A stretch of 64,000 nt of DNA, from positions 620,001 to 684,000 of the forward strand of contig NZ_JAHLZY020000001.1 of assembly GCF_018967865.2 (NCBI RefSeq), written 5' to 3'. The DNA comes from Hymenobacter siberiensis. Lineage in GTDB: Bacteria; Bacteroidota; Bacteroidia; Cytophagales; Hymenobacteraceae. Below are positions 17,255-23,880 of the stretch, piece by piece. Position 1 is the stretch's first letter; each line of letters starts with the position of its first letter. The notes under the pieces are model-generated. The model saw only the letters and a list, made by a program, of their open reading frames with translations, was not told where the DNA came from and made no database searches. The translations under genes were made by a program, and so were the position numbers.

Positions 17255-17995
17255 ATGCGCGGCTCTTCCCACCTGGCCATTGGCTTCATTACCGGCGTGG
17301 CCGTAGCCGGGCTGGTGCCGGGCATTCCGTTTTCGCTGGCCGGCATTGCCCTGGCCGGCTTCTCCAGCCTCGCCCCCGACCTCGACCATCCCGAAAGCCG
17401 CCTTAGCAAGCGTCTCGGCTTCACCCAAAATTATGTGCGCTGGGCCTTTGCCGCCGGGGCGCTGGCCCTGGCCGCCTACGCCTACTTTCAGCGGGCCCCC
17501 GGGGCCGAGCAGCGGCTGTACTACACGGCGGCGCTGGCCTTCGGGCTTATTGGCGTGGGCATGCAGGGCGGCTCGGCCCGGCGGCTGGCGCTGCTGTTCA
17601 CGGGCTTGGGCACGGTGGTGGCCGGCCTCTATACCGAGCAGCTTTGGCTAAGTCTGCTGGGCACGTTCGTGGCGCTGGCCCCCTTCACCACCCACCGCTC
17701 CTGGACGCACACTATTTGGGCCACCGCGCTCTGGACTTACATCGGCTACCTCGCCGACCAGCACCTGGGCTGGCGCGGCGTGGCTCTGTATGCGGGCAGT
17801 GGCTACGCCTCCCACTTGCTGGCCGATACGCTCACCAAATCGGGCGTGCGGTGGCTTTTGCCCATTTCAGGGTTCTCGTTTAAAGTGCCACTTATCAGCA
17901 CCGGCTCGGCCAGCGGCAACGCCATGGAAGTGGGCATTTGCGTGGGCTACGCGCTGCTGGTGCTGGGGCTGGTGCTGGGGCACATGCGCTTTTAG
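17255..17995 (+). CDS. YdjM-type membrane-bound metal-dependent hydrolase (DUF457)
   Basis: A 246-residue inner-membrane protein of the DUF457/YdjM family, annotated as metal-dependent hydrolases. Metal-ligand motifs are seen: SSHLAIG (residues 4-10), LAPDLDHPES near 43-53, HRSWTHTIW near 148-156 and ASHLLADTLTKSGVRWL near 183-199. Several hydrophobic helices separate them. The end LVLGLVLGHMRF is a final membrane helix. In E. coli ydjM is LexA-controlled; no clear LexA box was seen here. The substrate is unknown. Confidence 0.88.
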   Translation: MRGSSHLAIGFITGVAVAGLVPGIPFSLAGIALAGFSSLAPDLDHPESRLSKRLGFTQNYVRWAFAAGALALAAYAYFQRAPGAEQRLYYTAALAFGLIGVGMQGGSARRLALLFTGLGTVVAGLYTEQLWLSLLGTFVALAPFTTHRSWTHTIWATALWTYIGYLADQHLGWRGVALYAGSGYASHLLADTLTKSGVRWLLPISGFSFKVPLISTGSASGNAMEVGICVGYALLVLGLVLGHMRF

Positions 17996-18378
17996 CCGGG
18001 CCGCCTCCCGCCGATTGACTTGGCGGCGCTAGAAGCGCCATCCGCTTGATTGTGGGCACTATTGCATAAGTCAGCTAAGACCGTTAGCTTCGCAGCAGAT
18101 ATGCTGGTAAATTAGGGTCGATTTGGCATTGAATCGTGTTATTATTCTGCGTTTTCAATCGTTTTCGCCAGCCGGTATCCTCAAAAATCAATTAAGCTAC
18201 ATTTTAATCCCGTCAGCCACCGCTTTTTAGCGAGCTGTCGCGCCGGAGTTTTCTTGCTAATTATACTGAGAGCCGGGACAGGTGACGAGTATTTTGTCGC
18301 GTGTTGTTCCGGCATTTCTACTTGATTCACTCTCCTAGCCCACTCAAAACACTTCTCTAACTTTACTTAACGCATCCC
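17996..18378. other. 383-bp intergenic region without a gene
   Basis: No credible open frame or RNA gene was seen. The left end has a small imperfect palindrome (GGCGGCGCTAGAAGCGCC near 18022-18040); the rest is more AT-rich than the neighbouring genes. TAACTTTA at 18358-18365 is close to a -7 element but lacks a well-spaced TTG. It probably holds the promoter and a long leader of the NYN gene. Confidence 0.5.
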
Positions 18379-19386
18379 ATGAACCAGATGAACAGCCCCT
18401 TGATTCGGGTTGGTGTCTTTTATGACGGCAACTATTTCTTAAAAATTAGCGACTATTATTATTTTCAACACGAGCGTAAGGCCCGTATCAGCCTCGAAGG
18501 CCTGCACGAGTACATTCGCCACCAGGTGGCCGAAGAAGAGGATGTAGACGTGCGCTTGGCACAGATTACCGACGCGCACTTTTTCCGGGGCCGCCTCTCG
18601 GCTACCGAAGCCCGCGACAAGGACCGCCTGTTCCACGACCGCCTGCTCGACGATATCCTGATGAACCTGGGCGTGCAAACGCACTACATGGCCCTGAAAA
18701 CCCGCGACGGCCGCCTCCAGGAAAAAGGCATCGACGTGTGGCTCAGCCTCGAAGCCCTTGAGCTCGCCCTGCACAAAACCCTCGATGTTGTGGTGCTCAT
18801 CGCCGGCGACAGCGATTACGTGCCCCTCATCCGCAAGCTCAACACCGTGGGCACCCGCGTAATGCTGCTGAACTGGGATTTCAAATACGAAGATTTCAAG
18901 GGCGAAACCCGGGTTACGCGCGCCTCGCAGCAGCTGCTGGAGCAGGTGACCTATCCGGTGGCCATGCACGACGTGATTGACCGTGGCCTCGCCCAGCAGG
19001 ATGAGGTGGTGGAAGCCATGTTTGTGAGCCAGTCGGAGCCCGCTGCTTTTGCGCCCAACACGGCGGCCGCGCCCAAGCTGGCCCGGCCCACCGGCCCAAC
19101 CGCCGCCGGCCCCGTGGGCACACTCGGCATGAGCACCATCAAGAACCTGAAAAACGGTTTTGGCTTCGTGGTAATGCCCCCCAACAACCTGTTCTTCAGC
19201 TACGCCGACCTTACTGAAGGTGACTTCAACGACCTGCGCGAAGGCGACTGGGTGGAGTTCACCGTGGGCCGCAACCACCGCGACGAGGACTGCGCCCGCA
19301 ACGTGCGCAAAGTCACCGCCCCGCAAATGACCGACGGCGAAGACGAGTACGAGCCCGTAGGTGTGCACGCCACGGCCGAGCTCTAG
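18379..19386 (+). CDS. NYN-domain ribonuclease-like protein with C-terminal cold-shock domain
   Basis: A 335-residue protein that joins two RNA-related domains. The N-terminal NYN (LabA-like PIN-fold) domain has the acidic residues expected of a metal-dependent nuclease: VGVFYDGNYF (residues 11-20, Asp16), KGIDVWLSLEA near 117-127, and VVLIAGDSDYVPLIRKL near 137-153. A linker rich in Ala/Pro (about 215-248) leads to a cold-shock/S1-like fold: TIKNLKNGFGFVVMP near 253-267, LFFSYADL, and GDWVEFTVGRNHRDEDCARNV near 292-312. A role in RNA binding and cleavage is inferred. It stands alone and ends in a long hairpin. Confidence 0.88.
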   Translation: MNQMNSPLIRVGVFYDGNYFLKISDYYYFQHERKARISLEGLHEYIRHQVAEEEDVDVRLAQITDAHFFRGRLSATEARDKDRLFHDRLLDDILMNLGVQTHYMALKTRDGRLQEKGIDVWLSLEALELALHKTLDVVVLIAGDSDYVPLIRKLNTVGTRVMLLNWDFKYEDFKGETRVTRASQQLLEQVTYPVAMHDVIDRGLAQQDEVVEAMFVSQSEPAAFAPNTAAAPKLARPTGPTAAGPVGTLGMSTIKNLKNGFGFVVMPPNNLFFSYADLTEGDFNDLREGDWVEFTVGRNHRDEDCARNVRKVTAPQMTDGEDEYEPVGVHATAEL

Positions 19387-19398
19387 CAGTAGGTAAAA

Positions 19399-19482
19399 GT
19401 TAAGAGTTGAGCGTTAAAAGTTAAAAAGGCCCGTCTGAATTGTCAGACGGGCCTTTTTAACTTTTAACGCTCAACTCTTAAC
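19399..19482. terminator. Perfect 40-bp-arm hairpin between convergent genes
   Basis: The sequences 19399-19438 and 19443-19482 are exact reverse complements with an ATTG loop. The core, AAAAAGGCCCGTCTGA / TCAGACGGGCCTTTTT, is a classical bidirectional terminator. The outer part is built from GTTAAGAGTTGAGCGTTAAAAG-type words that recur after other genes here. It serves the NYN gene (plus) and the thioesterase gene (minus). Confidence 0.9.
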
Positions 19483-19488
19483 CCAATT

Positions 19489-19968
19489 TCACCCCATCAA
19501 CAGCTGGGCGAAATCACGCTTAGAGGCCGGGTAGCGGTTGAAGGTGCCCAGACCGCGTGCTACGGCCACATCGTCGTGGCCGTCCTTTAGGCGGTAGACT
19601 ACGCAACTACTCACTACTAGGGAGTTGCCGCTGTGGTCGACTACGCCACGCGCCACCAGCTCATCGTGCAGGTGCACGGCGTGCAGGTAATTCATCTTGA
19701 ATTCGACGGTGGACACTAATTCGAGCTTGGTGAAGGCCAACGAGAGGGCGGCCGCGCCCAGGGCCGCATCCATCAGGCCGGCAATTACGCCGCCGTGGCA
19801 GGTGTTGGGCGAGGAAAGGTGCTCTTCGCGGATGCGCATGCGGTATTCGATTTGGCCGGGGGTGCTCACCGTCAGCTCCATGCCGTTGGTGCGGCCATAG
19901 TGGTTCATCTGGTTGTAGGCAGTCACCATGGTGGCGAGGTCGGGGAGGAACGGATTTTGGTCGGACAT
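19489..19968 (-). CDS. PaaI-family hotdog thioesterase
   Basis: Acyl-CoA thioesterase-like protein of about 159 residues from the ATG at 19968 (MSDQNPFLPDL); an in-frame ATG at 20016 would add 16 basic residues and is less likely. The hotdog signature is HGGVIAGLMDAALGAAAL (near 58-75), with the preceding SSPNTCHGG typical of the PaaI subgroup and its catalytic Asp in MDAA. Then come VSTVEFKMNYLHAV and a strand-rich end. The substrate is unknown. It diverges from the DUF962 gene at 20079. Confidence 0.87.
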   Translation of the reverse strand: MSDQNPFLPDLATMVTAYNQMNHYGRTNGMELTVSTPGQIEYRMRIREEHLSSPNTCHGGVIAGLMDAALGAAALSLAFTKLELVSTVEFKMNYLHAVHLHDELVARGVVDHSGNSLVVSSCVVYRLKDGHDDVAVARGLGTFNRYPASKRDFAQLLMG

Positions 19969-20078
19969 GAGCGAAGGGGAATTGCGCCGGCAAGATTGCC
20001 GGAAAATTTGCTTCATTTGCTGAGAGCGGTGCTTTCAGGTCTGAAAAGCCGTGGTTTTACCTTTTTCGCACTTCTGCC

Positions 20079-20387
20079 ATGTCCACGCAGCCGCTCACGT
20101 TCGCCGAGTTTTATCCGCGCTACTTGCGCGAACACAGCCGGCGGGGCACGCGGGTGCTGCATTTTGTGGGCACCACGCTGTTTATTATCTGCCTGGGTAT
20201 GCTGTTGCGCACCGACAATTGGAACTGGCTGGCGGCCGGCGTGGTGGCGGCCTACGGCTTTGCCTGGGTGGGCCATTTCTTCGTCGAGCACAACCGGCCG
20301 GCCACGTTTCAGCACCCGCGGTACTCGCTGCTGGGCGACTTCCGCATGTATTTCGACCTCTGGCGCGGCCGCGAGAAGTTCGGCTGA
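20079..20387 (+). CDS. DUF962/Mpo1-like membrane protein
   Basis: A 102-residue membrane protein of the DUF962 family, related to yeast Mpo1, a dioxygenase for 2-hydroxy fatty acids. The pattern is recognisable: FAEFYPRYLREHSRRGTRVLHFVGT (residues 8-32, split by H19 and H28), two hydrophobic segments (LFIICLGMLLR and WLAAGVVAAYGFAWVGH), then HFFVEHNRPATFQHP (near 66-80) and LGDFRMYFDLWRGR. The conserved His residues (H19, H28, H66, H71) are those expected for Fe binding in Mpo1. Enzymatic role here is by analogy only. The stop codon overlaps the hairpin at 20387. Confidence 0.85.
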   Translation: MSTQPLTFAEFYPRYLREHSRRGTRVLHFVGTTLFIICLGMLLRTDNWNWLAAGVVAAYGFAWVGHFFVEHNRPATFQHPRYSLLGDFRMYFDLWRGREKFG

Positions 20388-20458
20388 TGTACCGTGGACG
20401 CTGTGAGTCCGTGCGGTTGAACATTCACTCGCGCGGACTCACAGCGTCCACGGTACAT
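20387..20458. repeat. Post-stop hairpin between DUF962 and GNAT genes
   Basis: ATGTACCGTGGACGCTGTGA at 20387 pairs with its exact complement ending at 20458; the arms are about 25-27 bp with few mismatches around a loop containing GGTTGAACATTCACT. The left arm begins at the last base of the TGA stop. Convergent gene ends flank it, so it may terminate both. Confidence 0.85.
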
Positions 20459-20459
20459 C

Positions 20460-20918
20460 TTACAGCTGCTTACGCATCAAAAAATGCTGAATTTCACTAA
20501 ACAACAGGTGCGAAGGCTCTACTACCGCGTAGCCCAGCTTCTCATAAAAACCAACGGCGGCCTGCCGCGCGTGTAGCACGATTTCGCCCAGGCCCGCCGC
20601 CCGCGCCTGCTCTTCCAGATACGCTGTCACGCGCTGGCCCAGGCCCTGCCCGGCGGCGTCCGGGGCTACGGCCATGAAGCGAATCTGGCCCTGGCGGGTG
20701 CCGGTGGGTTGCAGCATGCCCACGGCCAGGGCCTCGGGAGCCGCTGAGGCAGCGGCCAGTAGCAGGGCGTGAATGGTACCGGCCTCATCGTCGGCCGGTA
20801 CGCGCTCCGAGCCGGGGGGCTGCTGCCAGGGCTGGCGCAGCACGGCGTAGCGCAACTGGTAGTAGGCGGCCCACTCGGCGGGCGTGCGGGGCGGCTGGAT
20901 GGCGGCGGCTGGATTCAT
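20460..20918 (-). CDS. GNAT-family N-acetyltransferase
   Basis: A 152-residue GNAT-fold acetyltransferase. Start region PAEWAAYYQLRYAVLRQPW (near 14-32) is like other GNATs of the YjdJ/ElaA-related type. The acetyl-CoA pyrophosphate loop is AVAPDAAGQGLGQRVTAYLE (near 83-102, core GQGLGQR). LHARQAAVGFYEKLGYAVVEP follows, the usual beta6-alpha4 motif. The end is LFSEIQHFLMRKQL. The substrate is unknown. The ATG at 20918 faces the divergent YajQ gene, 104 bp away. Confidence 0.88.
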   Translation of the reverse strand: MNPAAAIQPPRTPAEWAAYYQLRYAVLRQPWQQPPGSERVPADDEAGTIHALLLAAASAAPEALAVGMLQPTGTRQGQIRFMAVAPDAAGQGLGQRVTAYLEEQARAAGLGEIVLHARQAAVGFYEKLGYAVVEPSHLLFSEIQHFLMRKQL

Positions 20919-21022
20919 GAGCGAAACGTGAAGCGGGGGCGTAACCAGGGCCGGTGCGGGTTGTTACCTTTACGGCCCGGTGAATCCCGGTTTAAATCTC
21001 TCAAAACTACGCCCCACCCGCC

Positions 21023-21514
21023 ATGGCATCCTTCGACATCGTGAGCAAAGTTGACCCGCAAACCCTCGAAAACGCGGTAAACACAGCCCAAAAAGAACTT
21101 CAGACCCGCTACGACTTGCGCGACACCAAGGGCGGCATCGAGCTCAACAAAAAGGACAACACCATTCTCCTGTCGTCGGAAAACTCGATGCGCGTAAAGG
21201 CGCTGGAGGACATCCTGCTCGGCCGCGTGGTGAAGCAGGGCATCGACGGCACCAGCCTCGACTTTTCGGCCGATGAGCAGCCCAGCGGCCAGCTCATTAA
21301 GAAAACCATCAAGGTGCGCGCCGGGGTGGACAAGGAGTTCGGCCGCAAAATCATCAAGGCCATCAAGGATGCTAAGGTGAAGGTAGAAGCCCAGATGCAG
21401 GACGACCAGGTGCGCGTGACGGCCAAGAAAATCGACGATTTGCAAGCTGCCATCGCCGTACTGCGCCGTACTGATATCGGCCTGCCGCTGCAGTTCGTGA
21501 ACATGAAGTCATAA
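21023..21514 (+). CDS. YajQ-family nucleotide-binding protein
   Basis: A 163-residue member of the YajQ (DUF520) family. The opening MASFDIVSKVDPQTLENAVN is diagnostic; LSSENSMRVKALEDIL, SGQLIKKTIKVRAGVDKEF.RKIIKAIKDAKVKV and DDLQAAIAVLRRTDIGLPLQFVNMK complete the two ferredoxin-like repeats. Some homologues bind cyclic di-GMP (Xanthomonas) or nucleotides and RNA; the ligand here is unknown. TACCTTTA, close to a -7 element, lies about 55 bp upstream. The stop is followed by an imperfect hairpin of GATGTGGAAATGTGAGAATG type words (about 21525-21640). Confidence 0.93.
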   Translation: MASFDIVSKVDPQTLENAVNTAQKELQTRYDLRDTKGGIELNKKDNTILLSSENSMRVKALEDILLGRVVKQGIDGTSLDFSADEQPSGQLIKKTIKVRAGVDKEFGRKIIKAIKDAKVKVEAQMQDDQVRVTAKKIDDLQAAIAVLRRTDIGLPLQFVNMKS

Positions 21515-21524
21515 AAATATGATG

Positions 21525-21640
21525 ATGAGAGAGATGTGGAAATGTGAGAATGGGCTTTCGTAATGCAGGAGTGACCTCCGCTATTAACCCTGCCCAATTA
21601 CTCGCTTTCAATCATTTTCACATTCGCACATTCCCACAAT
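21525..21640. repeat. Imperfect post-stop hairpin between YajQ and terC
   Basis: GAGATGTGGAAATGTGAGAATG (positions 21532-21553) is matched, with mismatches, by CATTTTCACATTCGCACATTCCCAC (21611-21635) on the opposite arm. It has the same position and style as the stronger hairpins at 19399, 35034, 35681 and 62857. Confidence 0.5.
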
Positions 21641-21647
21641 CAATTTA

Positions 21648-22415
21648 ATGTACGATTTTTCGGCCTTTGTCCACCCCGCTACCTGGGTTAGCCTGCTCAC
21701 CCTCACGTTCATGGAAATCGTGCTGGGGATTGACAACATCATCTTCATTTCCATTGTGGTGAACCGGCTGCCCCGCGAGCAGCAGGCGCGTGGCCGTACC
21801 ATTGGCCTGCTGCTGGCGCTGCTGTTTCGCATTGGTCTGCTGCTGAGTATTTCCTGGATTGTGGGCCTGCGCACGCCGCTGTTCGACCTGCCGTTTCCGT
21901 GGCTGGCGCAGCCGTTTGGCGTGACGGGGCGCGACCTGATTCTGCTGGCCGGCGGCCTGTTCCTGATGTACAAGAGCACCACCGAAATTCATACCAAGCT
22001 GCAAGGCGAGGAAGAAGAGGAAACCGTGGGCGGCAAGGGCGTTTCGATGATGAGCATCATCCTGCAAATCGTGGTTATCGACATCGTATTCAGCTTCGAC
22101 TCCATCCTCACTGCCGTGGGCTTGGTCGATAACGTGCTGGTGATGATTGCGGCCGTGATTTGCGCTATGGGCATCATGCTGGCCTTCAGTGGGGTAGTGG
22201 CCAATTTTGTGAACGATAACCCCACCATCAAGATGCTGGCCCTTTCGTTCCTCATCATGATTGGCTTCATGCTGGTGATGGAAGCGGCCCACAAAGACAT
22301 TGAAAAAGGCTACCTCTACTTCGCCATGGCCTTCTCGCTCACGGTAGAAGTGCTGAACCTGCGCCTGCGCAAGAAAACCAAGCCCGTGCAGCTGCGCGAC
22401 TCGCAGTTCGACTAA
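21648..22415 (+). CDS. TerC-family integral membrane protein
   Basis: A 255-residue TerC/Alx-type membrane protein. About seven hydrophobic helices are visible. The family acidic motifs are in LTLTFMEIVLGIDNIIFISIVVNRLP (residues 16-41, with E23 and D28-N29) and in VVIDIVFSFDSILTAVGL (near 142-159, with DS in FSFDS). The cytoplasmic loop near 115-132 is acidic (GEEEEETVGG). TerC/Alx proteins export Mn2+ or help metalate exported proteins; TerC also marks tellurite-resistance loci, but no other ter gene is present. Start ATG at 21648. It ends next to the tandem array at 22425. Confidence 0.92.
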   Translation: MYDFSAFVHPATWVSLLTLTFMEIVLGIDNIIFISIVVNRLPREQQARGRTIGLLLALLFRIGLLLSISWIVGLRTPLFDLPFPWLAQPFGVTGRDLILLAGGLFLMYKSTTEIHTKLQGEEEEETVGGKGVSMMSIILQIVVIDIVFSFDSILTAVGLVDNVLVMIAAVICAMGIMLAFSGVVANFVNDNPTIKMLALSFLIMIGFMLVMEAAHKDIEKGYLYFAMAFSLTVEVLNLRLRKKTKPVQLRDSQFD

Positions 22416-22419
22416 ATTT

Positions 22420-22727
22420 TAGCCCGCAGAGGGAAGGCGCAGAGGGAAGGCGCAGAGGGAAGGCGCAGAGGGAAGGCGCAGAGGGAAGGCGCAGAGGGAA
22501 GGCGCAGAGGGAAGGCGCAGAGGGAAGGCGCAGAGGGAAGGCGCAGAGGGAAGGCGCAGAAGGCGCAGAAGGCGCAGAAGGCGCAGAAGGCGCAGAAGGC
22601 GCAGAAGGCGCAGAAGGCGCAGAAGGCGCAGAAGGCGCAGAAGGCGCAGAAGGCGCAGAAGGCGCAGAAGGCGCAGAACGTTCTGCGCCTTCTGCGCCTT
22701 CCCTCTGCGCCCTCTGCGGGCTAATTT
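22420..22727. repeat. Tandem array: 10 x 13 bp plus 13 x 9 bp, with an inverted cap
   Basis: From 22425, ten exact copies of CGCAGAGGGAAGG run to 22554; then thirteen copies of CGCAGAAGG run to 22671. The right edge (22681-22727) is the reverse complement of the left edge (TAGCCCGCAGAGGGAAGGCGCAGAAGG-type), so the whole is a hairpin with an expanded 5' arm. The 9-bp unit is the 13-bp unit lacking AGGG-type bases. It is not coding; the long minus-strand Leu-Arg repeat frame is a by-product of the repeat. Confidence 0.93.
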
Positions 22728-23122
22728 ATTAGCGCTACCTGGTCGAGTACGCGGCGCAGGGTCATTTCCAGCATCCGGCGGTTCAGCTCGGCGCGCTGCG
22801 GGCGATAAAAAGCATATTCGGCGGCGGTGAACTGGCCGGTTATCAGGCCCACGATGGTATAGCGCAGCTTGGTATTGCGGGTCAGCAATTCCGTGAGCTG
22901 GTGGTGCTGGTCGGTGGGGCGCAGGGCGATGTGGTGTTCGTGCACGAAATCGGTCACCACGGCCAGCAGCAGGTCGTTTTGCAGCTTGAGGACCGGGCGC
23001 AGGGTGGCGTGCAGGAAGTGGCCCACGGTGCCTTCGGCATCGGTCGCTGCCGCGTTGATAGTTGGGCGCAGGGCCAGCAGGGCGGCATCGGGCCGGGTGG
23101 CGGCGGTAGGGGAGGGGAGCAT
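22721..23122 (-). CDS. Hypothetical helical protein, 133 aa
   Basis: No family was recognised. The frame has genome-like codon use and a clean ATG at 23122. The sequence is mostly helical: TVGHFLHATLRPVLKLQNDL (residues 32-51), VVTDFVHEHHIALRP, LTRNTKLRYTIVGLI and a basic C-terminal helix RRMLEMTLRRVLDQVALIN. No signal peptide or membrane helix is seen, so it is probably cytoplasmic. The stop lies within the right cap of the tandem array. It lies upstream of nothing on its own strand and just downstream of the SpoU methylase gene (55 bp). Confidence 0.65.
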   Translation of the reverse strand: MLPSPTAATRPDAALLALRPTINAAATDAEGTVGHFLHATLRPVLKLQNDLLLAVVTDFVHEHHIALRPTDQHHQLTELLTRNTKLRYTIVGLITGQFTAAEYAFYRPQRAELNRRMLEMTLRRVLDQVALIN

Positions 23123-23176
23123 GAGAACCCAACCGCCGGCCGGGCCAATGGTTGCCGGATTTCTACCCTTAGACCC

Positions 23177-23710
23177 TTACACCACGCCCAGCTTCACCAG
23201 CGCATCCCAGAGCACTACGCCGGCCGCCACGCCCACGTTTAGCGAGTGCTTGGTGCCGAACTGCGGAATTTCCACGGCCAGGTCGCACAGCGCTAGCACG
23301 GCATCCTCAACGCCAAAAACTTCGTTGCCCAGCACTAGTGCCAGCGGCCGACCTGTTTCGGGCCGAAACTGCGGTAGCGCGACGCTGCCCGTGGTTTGCT
23401 CCACGGCGGCAATGTGGTAGCCGGCCGCCTTGAGGGCGGCCACGGCCGTCACGGTTTCGGCGGCGTATTCCCAGGCCATCGACTCCTCGCTGCCCAGCGC
23501 CGTTTTGGTGATTTCGCGGTGCGGCGGGCGCGGCGTGATGCCGCAGAGGTAAATTTTTTCGAGCGCAAAGGCGTCGGCCGTGCGGAAGATGGCGCCCACG
23601 TTGTGCATGCTGCGCACGTTGTCGAGCACCAAAACCACGGGGCTTTTGGGTGTACTTTTGAAGTCATCAACCGAGGCCCGGTTCAGCTCGGCCATTGTGA
23701 GTTTTCGCAT
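23177..23710 (-). CDS. TrmH/SpoU-family RNA 2'-O-methyltransferase
   Basis: A 177-residue SPOUT methyltransferase. Motif 1 is VLVLDNVRSMHNVGAIFRTADAF (residues 26-48, with the N and R of NxGAIxRTA); motif 2 is RPLALVLGNEVFGV near 119-132; motif 3 is IPQFGTKHSLNVGVAAGVVLWD near 148-169. These form the SAM-binding knot. The short length without a TRBD-like N-terminal domain resembles tRNA methylases of the TrmL/TrmH type. The exact target is unknown. It is divergent from mutS, with a paired repeat (23718-23876) between them. Confidence 0.9.
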   Translation of the reverse strand: MRKLTMAELNRASVDDFKSTPKSPVVLVLDNVRSMHNVGAIFRTADAFALEKIYLCGITPRPPHREITKTALGSEESMAWEYAAETVTAVAALKAAGYHIAAVEQTTGSVALPQFRPETGRPLALVLGNEVFGVEDAVLALCDLAVEIPQFGTKHSLNVGVAAGVVLWDALVKLGVV

Positions 23711-23717
23711 GGTGCTT

Positions 23718-23876
23718 GTGCGGTAAGCTTTAGCTTGCCGTGAAGGAAAAGGGGAGGGCCAACGCCACGAAATCGCCGCGAGCCGGCCACGGAACGCGTT
23801 GCCTGCGCCGGGCGTTTTTAACTAATTGACTTGTTTGCTGCCGGCTGATTTTCCGGCAAGCTAAAGCTTACCGCAC
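23718..23876. repeat. Paired 23-bp inverted repeats between the SpoU gene and mutS
   Basis: GTGCGGTAAGCTTTAGCTTG at 23718 (23 bp in all) is the exact complement of 23854-23876. The 113-bp interior has no open frame. The arms themselves contain the palindrome AAGCTTTAGCTT. The right arm ends 4 bp before the proposed mutS start. It could be another small mobile element or a hairpin acting on divergent transcription. Confidence 0.75.
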
Positions 23877-23880
23877 GATT

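Noticed and set aside
21648..22415. Tellurite-resistance operon at terC
   Set aside because: No terZABDE genes are present; TerC-type proteins alone act in metal export or metalation.
22425..22671. CRISPR-like array
   Set aside because: The units are adjacent, 13 or 9 bp long, with no spacers, and no cas gene is nearby.
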